64,000 bases of DNA, taken from the NCBI RefSeq assembly GCF_012932445.1, contig NZ_JAAIIJ010000002.1, positions 1-64,000 of the forward strand, read 5' to 3'. Positions 35,791-44,648 of the stretch are shown here, piece by piece (within the stretch, counting starts at the first letter, position 1; every line of letters starts with the position of its first letter). The position numbers were made by a program, and so were the translations under genes. The notes under the pieces are model-generated. The model saw nothing but the letters and a program-made list of their open reading frames with translations, searched no databases and was not told where the DNA came from. This DNA comes from Bifidobacterium panos. Lineage in GTDB: Bacteria > Actinomycetota > Actinomycetes > Actinomycetales > Bifidobacteriaceae.

Positions 35791-36789
35791 ATGATCACGC
35801 TTGAGAAAGTCGATTCCGCCACACTCCAACGCGAGGCCGCCGCAGTCGGCATTGAACTGCCTATCGAGCAAACGGGCGTGTGGTCCGCTTTCCAAGCGGA
35901 CATCGAGGGCCGCACCCCGTGGGGCGACTATCTGATTCGCCGCGAAGGTACCACCATCGCCGTAATCTCGCTGATCGACTTCGAAACGCACGGCTACCAT
36001 TACCTGCGTTCGATGCACGGACCAGCATGGGCCGCGAAACCTTCCGAAGCCGAGGAGCGCGAGGTGATTGATGCGCTGGTTGCGATGGTGCGCACGGCGG
36101 ACAAGAAGGTGGCGTTCCTGCGCGTGGATACGTGGAGCGACGCCGGCACGAAGCCGGTGCTGTCCACTGTGCCCTACGATCTGACCGTCGTCATCGACGT
36201 GACCGGCGGCGACGAGGCGATTCTAGGGCGCATGAAGCGCCGCGGCCGCCGCGACGTGCGCAAGGCCCTGCGCGAATGCCCGGCCGAAGTCGCCGATGAG
36301 ACCTCGGCGGCACTGTCCGATTTTTCCGAATACTACGATGTGATGGTGGAAACCGGCAAACGCGACGGCTTCACCCCCGCGCCCATGTCCGATTATGCCG
36401 ACATGATTCGCGCACTCGGTGCCGAGCATTGCCGCGTGTTCGCCGCGCGCATCGAGGATCGCGTGGTCGCCTGGTCGATCGTCACCGTGAACGGCACGCA
36501 CGCCGTGCGCTACTATGCCGGCATGCGCAACGAGGTGATGCGCATGCATGTCACCGACAAGCTGCTGTATTGCGAATGCTGCATCTTGGGCTCGCAGGGC
36601 ATCACCGCGTATGACCTGATGGGCATCGGCTCCGATTTCGCGCCTTCGTTGAAAGGTCTCAATGAGTTTAAGACCAAGTTCACCGAGGAAGTCACGCCGG
36701 TTGCGCCGGCGCGCGATGTGCCTGTCAAGAAGGCCTTCTACAGTCTGCTCTGCTTCCTGAAGTCCCTGCGCAACAAGCTGCGTGGATGA
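35791..36789 (+). CDS. FemAB-like peptidoglycan bridge peptidyltransferase
   Basis: A 332-residue protein of the FemABX/GNAT-like family that adds amino acids from aminoacyl-tRNA to the peptidoglycan stem lysine or ornithine. It has the FemAB features HYLRSMHGPAW, PYDLTVVIDVTG, KRRGRRDVRKAL, VRYYAGMRN and AYDLMGIGSDF with a C-terminal LKGLNEFKTKF. AAAGGA precedes the ATG. It is 67 bases after murE and likely in one operon. The amino acid it adds is not predictable here. Confidence 0.85.
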   Translation: MITLEKVDSATLQREAAAVGIELPIEQTGVWSAFQADIEGRTPWGDYLIRREGTTIAVISLIDFETHGYHYLRSMHGPAWAAKPSEAEEREVIDALVAMVRTADKKVAFLRVDTWSDAGTKPVLSTVPYDLTVVIDVTGGDEAILGRMKRRGRRDVRKALRECPAEVADETSAALSDFSEYYDVMVETGKRDGFTPAPMSDYADMIRALGAEHCRVFAARIEDRVVAWSIVTVNGTHAVRYYAGMRNEVMRMHVTDKLLYCECCILGSQGITAYDLMGIGSDFAPSLKGLNEFKTKFTEEVTPVAPARDVPVKKAFYSLLCFLKSLRNKLRG

Positions 36790-36845
36790 CAGCGCGGTGT
36801 GCTGGACGAGCGGCCCAAGGACTGTTCGTTAGCGCACCGCGCTGT
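36789..36845. terminator. Convergent terminator-like hairpin
   Basis: A 14-bp inverted repeat (36789-36802 with 36832-36845, one wobble) starts at the FemAB-like stop codon and ends ten bases before the smc stop. It lacks T-runs but is placed as a bidirectional terminator. Confidence 0.5.
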
Positions 36846-36854
36846 TCACCGTCG

Positions 36855-39800
36855 TTAATGCTCAAGTTTTTGGCTCACTACGGCGGTGACGCCATCGGCG
36901 CGCATGGTGACGCCATAGAGCGCGTCGGCAATGCTCATCGTGCGCTGCTGGTGCGTGATGATGATGAGCTGGGCGCGCTCGCGCAACTGGTTGAAGGCGT
37001 TGATCAGGCGCGTCAGGTTCACATCGTCCAACGCGGCTTCCACCTCGTCCATCACATAGAACGGGCTGGGGCGCGCGGTGAAGATGGCGAACAGCAGGGC
37101 CAGCGCGGTCAACGAGCGTTCGCCGCCCGACAATAGGCTCAACTGCTTGACGCGCTTGCCGGCGGGACTCGCCTCGACCAGCACGCCCGATGTGAGCAGA
37201 TTGTCCGGGCTTTCCAGGCGCAAACGCCCTTTGCCACCCGGGAACAGCGTCGCAAACATCTTCTCGAACGCCTCGGCGGTGTCGTCGAAGGCGGATTTGA
37301 ACACCTCGACCATTGTGGAATCCAAGTCCTTGATGAGCTGCATCAAGTCGTCGCGCGACTTGGCCACATCGGCGCGCTGGTCGTTCAGATATTTGTTGCG
37401 CTCCTCAAGCGCATCGTATTCCTCCATGGCCAGCGGATTGACCTTGCCCAACGCGGCCAAATCGCGGCGCGCCTTGTCCAAGCGCTTCTGCTGTTCGGAG
37501 CGGTTGTAGGCGACGGTTTGGTATTGACCATCCGACTTGTCGTTACCTGACTTGTCGCCCTCCGACTCACCACCGTCCACCGGCACCGGATTGCCGCTGT
37601 CGTCGAGCACGGGCACGGGCTGATCCGGCCCATATTGCTCGACCAGCTCCTCAAGCGTTAGCCCCAGTTCGTCGCTGACTTTCTGCGTGAGTTGACCGTA
37701 TTCGGTGGCCAGACGCTCACGGTTGACATCCAAGGCATGTTCACGTCCCGTCAGATCGGTGACCTTCGGCTCGATCCCGTTGCGCTGGGTGCGCAGAGCC
37801 TTCAACTCCTCGTCGTGGCTGGAAGCGGCTTCCTGCAATTCCTCGCGTTTGGAAATCACTTCGCCGATGGCGCGTTCCACCAATGAGGCGACTTCGCGGG
37901 CATCGGCGGCCACGCCCTGCATATGTTCGGCTTGGGCGCTGCGCTTTTCGTTCAACGCTTCGATGCGGGCGCGGCGCTCGGTGGCTTCCTTGGCGTTGGC
38001 GCGCAACAGCGAAGCCTGGCGGGTGAGCGATTCCGTTTTGCGGCTGGCCTCGGTCCAGGCGATTTTCGTGGCCGTTTCCTGATCGCGGGCCATGCCCAAT
38101 GCGGCTTCCAAGGCTTGTTCGCGCTTGACGAGTTCCTCGGCATCGACCTGCCCGTTTTCCGCGTTCTGCGCGGCGCTCAGCGAGGCTTGCAAATCGTCGA
38201 GTTTCGTGCGGTGCGACTGCGCCTCTTCGCCGGCCTTCGCGATTTTCTCTTCCAACTGGGTGATCTGCCGTTGAAAGTTCGCCACGCGATCTTTGGCGGA
38301 TCGCAATGATTTGGCGGCCTGTTCGGCCTTGAGCTTCACCTCGGTGCGTTTCGTCGTCTCGGCATCGAGCGTGCGCGAGGCCTCGTCGCGCGCCGCCGTC
38401 GCCTGTTCGACCTTGGCGGCCAAATCGTCGGCTTGCACAGACAGCTCCTTGACCTGCTTCAATGCCTTGTCACGCCGCGCGGCCAGCGACAGGTCGCTTT
38501 GCGACAGCGACGAACCGCCGACTGCGGCCACACCGGCGACGAACACCTCGCCGTCGCGGGTGACGGCGCGCTGCGCGCTCGACCCGCGCTCGACCAGCTT
38601 CTGCGCCTCCTCGGGCGTGTCAACGGCGGCCACGTCGGCAAGCAATGCGCGCACGGCGTTGACGATGGCTTCGGCTTGTGCGGCGTCGGCGGCGTCCGGG
38701 TTGGCGGTGACGAGATCCGACGCCGGCGACCACCCCCGGTCAGTCTCACGACTGACAGCCCCCGCTTGTGCGGTAATCACCACGGCCTTGCCCAGCTTGT
38801 CGTTTTTGGCGCGCTCCAACGCATGAAGCATATTGCCGGCTTCGGGCACGATAATGGCGCTGGCGAACTGGTCGAGCGCGTGCGCCACGGCCTCCTCCCA
38901 GCCTTCGGCCACATGAATGAAGTCGGTGAGCCGCCCCAGCGCCCCCACGGCTTCGTCGACTTCCAGCGAACCGGAGGCGTTGCGGCTTTCCAGAGTGTCA
39001 CTCAACGCATCCGCCTTGGCCTGCAAGGAGATGATTTTCGATTGCGCTTCGCGTTGCCTGTCCAACGCCTCGTTCAACGCCTCGCGGCACTCCGCCAGTT
39101 CGGCTTGGGCCTGTTCAAGAGCCGAATCGTCCTGATTGCCCGCCTCCTCGGTTTCGGCTTCCAACTGCTCGCACTGCGATTCGGCTTCAACGCATTGCTT
39201 GCGCAATCCCTCACGTTGCGAGGTGAAATCCTTGGCTCGGGTCTCGGCCAACTGCACAGCCGATTCCTCTCGCGCAATCAGTTCGCGCAACTTGGCGATC
39301 CGCGCGTCGCGCTCCTGCGCGGTTTTCCGCAACTCAGTCAGGGTCTGACGCACCGAAGCGAGCTGTTTCTCATTGTCGGCGCGCTCCTCGGTGGCCTTGT
39401 CGAGAGCCAAACGCGCATCATTGACCGCGCCGGCCTGGACCTTAGCCTGTTCTTCCAGTTCGTCGGCACGCTTGTGCAATATCCCTGCGTCCTCGCCCAT
39501 ATTGGTCACGATCTGACCCGACAGCGAACGCGCGCGTTCCTCGGCAATGGAACCCAAAGAACTGAGCCGTTCCTGAATCTGCGAGAGCGAATGCCAAGTC
39601 TGATTGACCTGTTCGATGGCGGGGCTGGATTGGTGGCTCAGCGCCTCCACCTGCTCGATGCGCACCTTGACCTGCGCCAGCTCACGTTGTGCCTCATTGA
39701 GCGCGCCGCGCACCTCGGTCAGTTCGCCGCGCACCAAGGAACGGCGCTCCATCGCCTTGAGAGCATCTTCGGCATACAAGCGCGATTGGGCGTCACGCAG

Positions 39801-40463
39801 CGACACCTGAATCGACTGCGCACGCCGCGAAATACGCGCCTGACGCCCCAACGGCCCCAACTGGCGGTGAATCTCCCCCAGCAAATCATCCAAGCGGCTT
39901 AAGTTCGCCTCAGTGTTGGCGAGCTTGCGCAACGCGCGCTCCTTGCGCTTACGGTGCTTCAGGATGCCCGCCGCCTCTTCGATGAACGCGCGATGCCCAG
40001 ACGGGTCGGCGCGCAATATGGCATCCAGCCGCCCCTGCCCGACGATCACGTGCATCTGCTGGCCCAAGCCGGTGTCGCTCAACAGCTCCTGGATGTCGAG
40101 CAGACGACATGCCGAGCCGTTGATGGCATATTCGGAGCCGCCGTTGCGGAAGATGGTGCGCGAAATAGTGACTTCCGTGTAGTCGATGTTGAGTGTGTGG
40201 TCGGAATTGTCGATGGTCAGGCTCACTTGGGCGCGACCCAGCGGCGGGCGCGACGAGGTACCCGCGAAGATGACGTCCTCCATCGAGGTACCGCGCAGGT
40301 TCTTCGCCCCCTGCTCGCCCATCACCCAAGTCAGGGCGTCCACAATGTTGGACTTACCCGAGCCGTTCGGCCCCACCACCGCGGTGATGCCCGGCTCGAA
40401 GCGCAGCGTCGTCGCCGAAGCGAACGACTTGAAGCCGCGCAAGGTGAGTTCCTTCAGATACAT
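36855..40463 (-). CDS. smc: Chromosome segregation protein SMC
   Basis: A 1202-residue condensin ATPase. N-terminal Walker A is GPNGSGKSN at about 32-40; long Glu/Lys/Gln-rich coiled coils flank a hinge around residues 500-660; the C-terminal head has LSLLSGGERSLTALALLFA and Walker B FYVMDEVEAALDD. It acts with ScpA and ScpB, encoded at 23304-24883. AAAGGA precedes the ATG. At about residues 563-578 the hinge coding sequence contains an in-frame copy of the two-hairpin repeat otherwise seen around the DUF559 gene. A Gly/Ser/Asp-rich linker (about 945-980) interrupts the second coil. Confidence 0.96.
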   Translation of the reverse strand: MYLKELTLRGFKSFASATTLRFEPGITAVVGPNGSGKSNIVDALTWVMGEQGAKNLRGTSMEDVIFAGTSSRPPLGRAQVSLTIDNSDHTLNIDYTEVTISRTIFRNGGSEYAINGSACRLLDIQELLSDTGLGQQMHVIVGQGRLDAILRADPSGHRAFIEEAAGILKHRKRKERALRKLANTEANLSRLDDLLGEIHRQLGPLGRQARISRRAQSIQVSLRDAQSRLYAEDALKAMERRSLVRGELTEVRGALNEAQRELAQVKVRIEQVEALSHQSSPAIEQVNQTWHSLSQIQERLSSLGSIAEERARSLSGQIVTNMGEDAGILHKRADELEEQAKVQAGAVNDARLALDKATEERADNEKQLASVRQTLTELRKTAQERDARIAKLRELIAREESAVQLAETRAKDFTSQREGLRKQCVEAESQCEQLEAETEEAGNQDDSALEQAQAELAECREALNEALDRQREAQSKIISLQAKADALSDTLESRNASGSLEVDEAVGALGRLTDFIHVAEGWEEAVAHALDQFASAIIVPEAGNMLHALERAKNDKLGKAVVITAQAGAVSRETDRGWSPASDLVTANPDAADAAQAEAIVNAVRALLADVAAVDTPEEAQKLVERGSSAQRAVTRDGEVFVAGVAAVGGSSLSQSDLSLAARRDKALKQVKELSVQADDLAAKVEQATAARDEASRTLDAETTKRTEVKLKAEQAAKSLRSAKDRVANFQRQITQLEEKIAKAGEEAQSHRTKLDDLQASLSAAQNAENGQVDAEELVKREQALEAALGMARDQETATKIAWTEASRKTESLTRQASLLRANAKEATERRARIEALNEKRSAQAEHMQGVAADAREVASLVERAIGEVISKREELQEAASSHDEELKALRTQRNGIEPKVTDLTGREHALDVNRERLATEYGQLTQKVSDELGLTLEELVEQYGPDQPVPVLDDSGNPVPVDGGESEGDKSGNDKSDGQYQTVAYNRSEQQKRLDKARRDLAALGKVNPLAMEEYDALEERNKYLNDQRADVAKSRDDLMQLIKDLDSTMVEVFKSAFDDTAEAFEKMFATLFPGGKGRLRLESPDNLLTSGVLVEASPAGKRVKQLSLLSGGERSLTALALLFAIFTARPSPFYVMDEVEAALDDVNLTRLINAFNQLRERAQLIIITHQQRTMSIADALYGVTMRADGVTAVVSQKLEH
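38729..38774 (-). repeat. Two-hairpin repeat element, copy C, inside smc
   Basis: On the minus strand: a partial first hairpin (GCGG...GCCCCCGC region, left arm truncated to 4 bp), a T, a 7-bp hairpin with GTCAGTC / GACTGAC stem (38756-38739) and the tail CGGGGGTGGT (38738-38729). Order and spacing equal copies A and B. It is read as smc coding sequence in frame. Confidence 0.75.
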
Positions 40464-40471
40464 CGACGTTC

Positions 40472-40505
40472 CTTTAGCCCTATTTAGCCCTATTTAGCCC
40501 TATTG
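40472..40505. repeat. 11-bp tandem repeat between folC and smc
   Basis: TTTAGCCCTAT is repeated about three times in the 43-base gap between folC and smc. It abuts the smc ribosome site and could be a slippage-prone spacer. Confidence 0.7.
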
Positions 40506-40506
40506 T

Positions 40507-42003
40507 CTAGTCCTGTGCTGTCTGTTCGGCAGATTGTTCGGCGAATTGTTCCGCGGATTCGTCGCCATCGTCCGGCTCCACGACTGCCTGATGGATGCTC
40601 ATAGCCTTCTTCATCACCGGGCTGGCGTGTTCCTTGAGCATGGTGCGCGCGTCCCCGGCGGTGACGAAACTGCCACAGATCAGCACGCCATGGCCATATC
40701 CCACGCCCAGCTCGTCGTGAGCGTCCACCAAGTTGACGGCTTGCTGGATGGCGTCGGGAAGATTCGGCTCCTTGATGACACGATCGCGCCCGAACACACT
40801 TACGGCGATCTGTTCAAGCCGATCGGCCGGCATCACGCGCTCTCGCCATGAGTTCTCGGTCACCACCACCTGGCTCAATATCGGCTCGAGCACGCCCAGA
40901 TATTCTTCGACCTGCTTGTCCTCCATCATGGCCACCACGCCGACGAGCTGCTCGAAATGGTAGTTTTCCTCCAGCGCGGCACGCAACGATTCGGCGGCAC
41001 CCACGTTGTGCCCGCCATCGATGATGATGGTGGGCGAAGTGCGAATCTGCTCGATGCGCCCGGCAATCTTCACGCCCGACAGCGCCTCGGCCACAAGATC
41101 GCCATCAAGCGAGCCGGAAACGGGAATCACCGCTTCGCAGGCGGCGAGCGCGGCAAGCGCGTTGTGCGCCTGATGCTCGCCGAATTGGGCGACGGGCACA
41201 TCGGCGTAAGTGCCGAGCGGCGTGGCGAGGGTGACGACCTGTCCGCCGACCGCCGGCATGCGGCTCATCACTTGCATTTCGCGGCCGTCGCGCACCAGCG
41301 TGGCGTGGCTGCGTTCCCCGGTCGCCTCGATAATCGGCATCACGGCTTCGGCGTGCGGCTGGGGGCCAATGATGGCGGTGCAGCCGGGCTTGATGATGCC
41401 CGCTTTCTCCTCGGCGATTTGCTCGACGGCCTCGCCCAGCCATTTCATATGGTCCATATCGACCGGCCCGATAACGGCGGCATCGGCGTTGAGCACATTA
41501 GTGGCATCCCACGCCCCGCCCATGCCGACCTCGACCACGGCCACATCCACCGGCGCGTCGGCGAACTTCCAAATCGCCATCGAGGTGAGTACCTCGAAGA
41601 AACTCATGCGAGGCTTGCCCAATTCCCCCATCTTGGCATCCACCAAGGCAACGAGGTCCTTAATCTGATCCCATGCGTCGATGAAATCGTCGTCGGAAAG
41701 CTCCTGCCCATCGATGGCGATGCGCTCGTTGACCTTTTCCAGATGCGGCGAAGTGTACAGCCCTGTGCGCAATCCGTAGGCGCGGCAGATCGCCTCGGCC
41801 ATGCGCGCGGTGGAACCCTTGCCGTTGGTGCCAGTCACATGAATGACGCGAAACGATTCCTCGGGGTGGCCCAGCAGGTCGAGCATGAGGCTCATCCTGT
41901 CAAGATCGAGGTTGGTGGTGTTATGCTCCGGCGGGCGGCTCATGATGTCCAGTTCCACGTCGCGGATGGTTTCACCGTTCCTGTTCGGATGCTCGAATGA
42001 CAT
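40507..42003 (-). CDS. folC: Dihydrofolate/folylpolyglutamate synthase
   Basis: A 498-residue Mur-ligase-fold enzyme of folate metabolism adding glutamate to dihydropteroate or folates. It contains HVTGTNGKGSTARMAEAI (ATP loop), GLYTSPHLEKVNERI, VEVGMGGAWDATNVL, EKAGIIKPG and DGGHNVGAAESL. The C-terminus ends in repeated Ala-Glu-Gln units. AGAGG precedes ATG 42003. It lies just upstream of smc on the same strand. Confidence 0.93.
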   Translation of the reverse strand: MSFEHPNRNGETIRDVELDIMSRPPEHNTTNLDLDRMSLMLDLLGHPEESFRVIHVTGTNGKGSTARMAEAICRAYGLRTGLYTSPHLEKVNERIAIDGQELSDDDFIDAWDQIKDLVALVDAKMGELGKPRMSFFEVLTSMAIWKFADAPVDVAVVEVGMGGAWDATNVLNADAAVIGPVDMDHMKWLGEAVEQIAEEKAGIIKPGCTAIIGPQPHAEAVMPIIEATGERSHATLVRDGREMQVMSRMPAVGGQVVTLATPLGTYADVPVAQFGEHQAHNALAALAACEAVIPVSGSLDGDLVAEALSGVKIAGRIEQIRTSPTIIIDGGHNVGAAESLRAALEENYHFEQLVGVVAMMEDKQVEEYLGVLEPILSQVVVTENSWRERVMPADRLEQIAVSVFGRDRVIKEPNLPDAIQQAVNLVDAHDELGVGYGHGVLICGSFVTAGDARTMLKEHASPVMKKAMSIHQAVVEPDDGDESAEQFAEQSAEQTAQD

Positions 42004-42141
42004 GCTTGCCTCTCTGATTGCTTAAACCTCCCTTATTCTAGCGAGCCGCCGCGATTGAGAGGCGCAGGGCAGGTTGTGACTAGGATGTGGGGAGGCACAA
42101 CTTGAAATAACTGAGATAACGATGTGCGAAGGAGTTATGAG

Positions 42142-43731
42142 ATGAGCGAAGTGGTTACCGACAGGGACAAGGAGTACGAGGTCCGCGAGCAGGAGAGCGC
42201 GCCTGATGCGGATCAGGCGATGGACGAGCGTGTGAACAACCGTTCGTTGCGCCCGCGTTCGGAGGCGTTCAAGGAGTTCATGCGCTCCGGTTGGGCCGAC
42301 GACGACCCCGATATCGCACCGCTTGAGGCCTCGAAGTTCACCCCCGCCCGCCTTGAGGCGCTGGGCAGGGCATTCGTGGGCGAACGTCTGGTCATCCCCG
42401 CCGGCCAGCCCAAGGTGCGCAGCAACGATTGCGACTACATGTTCCGCCCCGACACCACGTTCGCCTACTACACCGGCCTCGGCACGGACTATGAGGCGGG
42501 CGCCGTGCTGGTGTTGAACCCGCTCGACCCAAACGGCCCCGAAGCGAAGGCCGGCAAAACGCACATGCCGGAACTGTTCGTGGCCCCTCGCGCCGATAAC
42601 TCCACCACCGATTTCTTCACGAATCCCCATTACGGCGAGTATTGGGTGGGGCCGCGCGCCGGCCTGAGGGAGATGCAGGCAATGACCGGCATCGAAACCC
42701 ACGACATCGCCCAACTCGCCGACGCGCTGTCCAAGGACGTGGGCACGCAGGCCGGCGCGGTGCGTGTGCGCGTTGTGCGCGAAACCGACCCGGAAATCAC
42801 CGCGCTGGTGGAAAACGTGCGCAAGGCCAACGGTTTGGGCGACCCCGACGGCAACGCCGCCGACGACGACAAACTACACGAGTTCGCCGCGGAAGCCCGT
42901 TTGACCAAAGACGCTTATGAAATCGGTGAGATGCGCAAGACCATCACCGCCACCAAGGCCGGGTTCGATCGTTTGCTCTCCGCGTTGCCCGACGCGTTGG
43001 ACAAGCCGCGCAGCGAGCGCATTCTGGAAGGCGCGTTCAATTCGGTTTCGCGCGAACTGGGCAACGCCGTGGGCTACGACTCCATCATCGCCTCCGGCCC
43101 GCACGCCCCGATTCTGCATTGGATGCGCAACACCGGCTGTGTCAAGTCGGGCGACCTGCTGCTGGTGGATGCCGGCGTAGAAGTCGATTCGCTCTATACG
43201 GCGGATATCACCCGCACCTTCCCGACGAACGGCAAGTTCACCGACTTGCAGAAGCGTCTCTATCAGGCTGTGCTCGACTCCCAGCAGGCCGGTTTTGAGG
43301 CCGCGAAGGTGGGTGCCACCTATTGCGATATCCATCACGCCTGCATGCGCGTAATCGCCGAGCGCTTGCACGACTGGGGATTGCTGCCGGTGAGCGTCGA
43401 GGAAGCTCTTTCCCCCGAAGGTCAGCAGCACCGCCGTTGGCTCGCCTGTGGCGTGGCGCATCATTTGGGGCTTGATGTGCACGACTGCGCGCAGGCTCGC
43501 TTCGAGGCGTATCAGGGCGCGCCAATTCGCCCTGGCATGATCTTCACCATCGAACCCGGCTTGTATTTCCGCGAGGACGACATGCTCATTCCGCCCGAGT
43601 TCCGCGGCATCGGCATTCGCATCGAGGACGACGTGCTGATGGGCGAGAACGGCCCGGAATGGCTAAGCGCTAGTATCCCGAAGGAAATCGACGCCGTCGA
43701 GGCCTGGATGGCTGAACACGCCCAAGCCTAA
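42142..43731 (+). CDS. pepP: Xaa-Pro aminopeptidase
   Basis: A 529-residue M24 metallopeptidase removing N-terminal residues before proline. The N-terminal aminopeptidase-P domain (with FRPDTTFAYYTGLG) precedes the pita-bread domain. Metal ligands are visible in LLVDAGVEVDSLYTADITRT (two Asp), HHLGLDVHD (His), IEPGLYF (Glu) and RIEDDVLM (Glu). AAGGAG precedes ATG 42142. It suits peptide use by an organism with the Opp importer at 1820-7607. Confidence 0.93.
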   Translation: MSEVVTDRDKEYEVREQESAPDADQAMDERVNNRSLRPRSEAFKEFMRSGWADDDPDIAPLEASKFTPARLEALGRAFVGERLVIPAGQPKVRSNDCDYMFRPDTTFAYYTGLGTDYEAGAVLVLNPLDPNGPEAKAGKTHMPELFVAPRADNSTTDFFTNPHYGEYWVGPRAGLREMQAMTGIETHDIAQLADALSKDVGTQAGAVRVRVVRETDPEITALVENVRKANGLGDPDGNAADDDKLHEFAAEARLTKDAYEIGEMRKTITATKAGFDRLLSALPDALDKPRSERILEGAFNSVSRELGNAVGYDSIIASGPHAPILHWMRNTGCVKSGDLLLVDAGVEVDSLYTADITRTFPTNGKFTDLQKRLYQAVLDSQQAGFEAAKVGATYCDIHHACMRVIAERLHDWGLLPVSVEEALSPEGQQHRRWLACGVAHHLGLDVHDCAQARFEAYQGAPIRPGMIFTIEPGLYFREDDMLIPPEFRGIGIRIEDDVLMGENGPEWLSASIPKEIDAVEAWMAEHAQA

Positions 43732-43765
43732 CTCGGAACAAACCTGAGTCAAAGAACGAATACGA

Positions 43766-43857
43766 GCGAAGGGTGTCGGGGTTGTTATCGTTGACGTAAA
43801 GACTTGGCCCAAGCGGCCCGGAGCGGTGTCAATGATAACAACCCCGACACTCTTCGC
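43766..43857. repeat. 30-bp inverted repeat pair between pepP and NUDIX gene
   Basis: Arms 43766-43795 and 43828-43857 are reverse complements at 28 of 30 positions, with a 32-base loop. Both mismatches would be G-U pairs in one strand's RNA. It may terminate pepP, or be a small mobile inverted repeat; no T-run follows. Confidence 0.75.
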
Positions 43858-43900
43858 GGACAGTCCAAGTACTCGATGTAAACACATCAATGGAGGAACC

Positions 43901-44422
43901 ATGCCAACGCCTGAATTTGTGTTGAAACTGCGTGAAAAGATCGGTCACGATCTGCTGTGGCTGCATGGCGTGACCGCCTTGGTGAGGAACGAGCGCGGCC
44001 AGATTCTGCTGGGCCGCCGCTCCGACAACGGCAAATGGGCACTGATCTGCGGCATCAACGAGCCGGGCGAGCAACCGGCCGACACGGTGATGCGCGAGGT
44101 CAAGGAGGAGACCGGCGTCGATGTCGTCGTCACCGACTTGGTGTCCGTCACCTCCGACGCGCGCGTCATCACCTATGCCAACGGCGACAACACGCAGTAT
44201 ATGGATCACTCGTTCCTGTGCGAGCTGAAGCCCGGTGGCAACACCGAACCGTTCGTCGGCGACGAGGAGAGCCTTGAGGTCGGCTGGTTCGACTGGGATG
44301 ACCTGCCCGAGCCGCTGGCGGCAAGCACCGTCGAGCGGCTCGCACTGTTCCGGCGATATCTGGACAACAAGGCCAACGGTGACGCGCACGCCCTGTTCCG
44401 CTTCGACGGCGAACAGCGCTGA
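43901..44422 (+). CDS. NUDIX hydrolase
   Basis: A 173-residue pyrophosphohydrolase with a full Nudix box (GINEPGEQPADTVM then REVKEETGV). An N-terminal VTALVRNERGQILLGRRSDNGKWALICG strand pattern is typical. The substrate is unknown; ADP-ribose, nucleotide sugars or damaged nucleotides are possible. GGAGGA precedes ATG 43901; a longer frame to 43826 covers the inverted repeat. Confidence 0.9.
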   Translation: MPTPEFVLKLREKIGHDLLWLHGVTALVRNERGQILLGRRSDNGKWALICGINEPGEQPADTVMREVKEETGVDVVVTDLVSVTSDARVITYANGDNTQYMDHSFLCELKPGGNTEPFVGDEESLEVGWFDWDDLPEPLAASTVERLALFRRYLDNKANGDAHALFRFDGEQR

Positions 44423-44458
44423 TTCACCCGCCATTTCAGACAAACCCGTCCCGTTTAT

Positions 44459-44630
44459 TGTCATTTCGAGCGAAGCGAACGCAAGTGAGCGAAGTCGAGA
44501 AATCTTAATGGAAACGCTCTTACCTTAATAACAAAAAGATTTCTCCACTCGCTCCGCTCGGTCGAAATGACAAGGGACGGGCCTCGGTCGAAATGACAGG
44601 GAACGGAACACCTCAGTCGAAATAGTAGGG
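44459..44630. repeat. Long interspersed inverted repeat (TCGAAATGAC type)
   Basis: The left arm 44460-44506 and right arm 44536-44571 form a long imperfect hairpin ending in GTCATTTCGA / TCGAAATGAC and AAATCTT / AAGATTT. Two further partial units with TCGAAATGACAGGGA and TCGAAATAG follow (44582-44602, 44611-44630). I recognise this as a family of repeats scattered in many bacterial genomes. It separates the convergent NUDIX and nagA genes. Confidence 0.8.
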
Positions 44631-44648
44631 TGATATTCGGCTTTCGAG

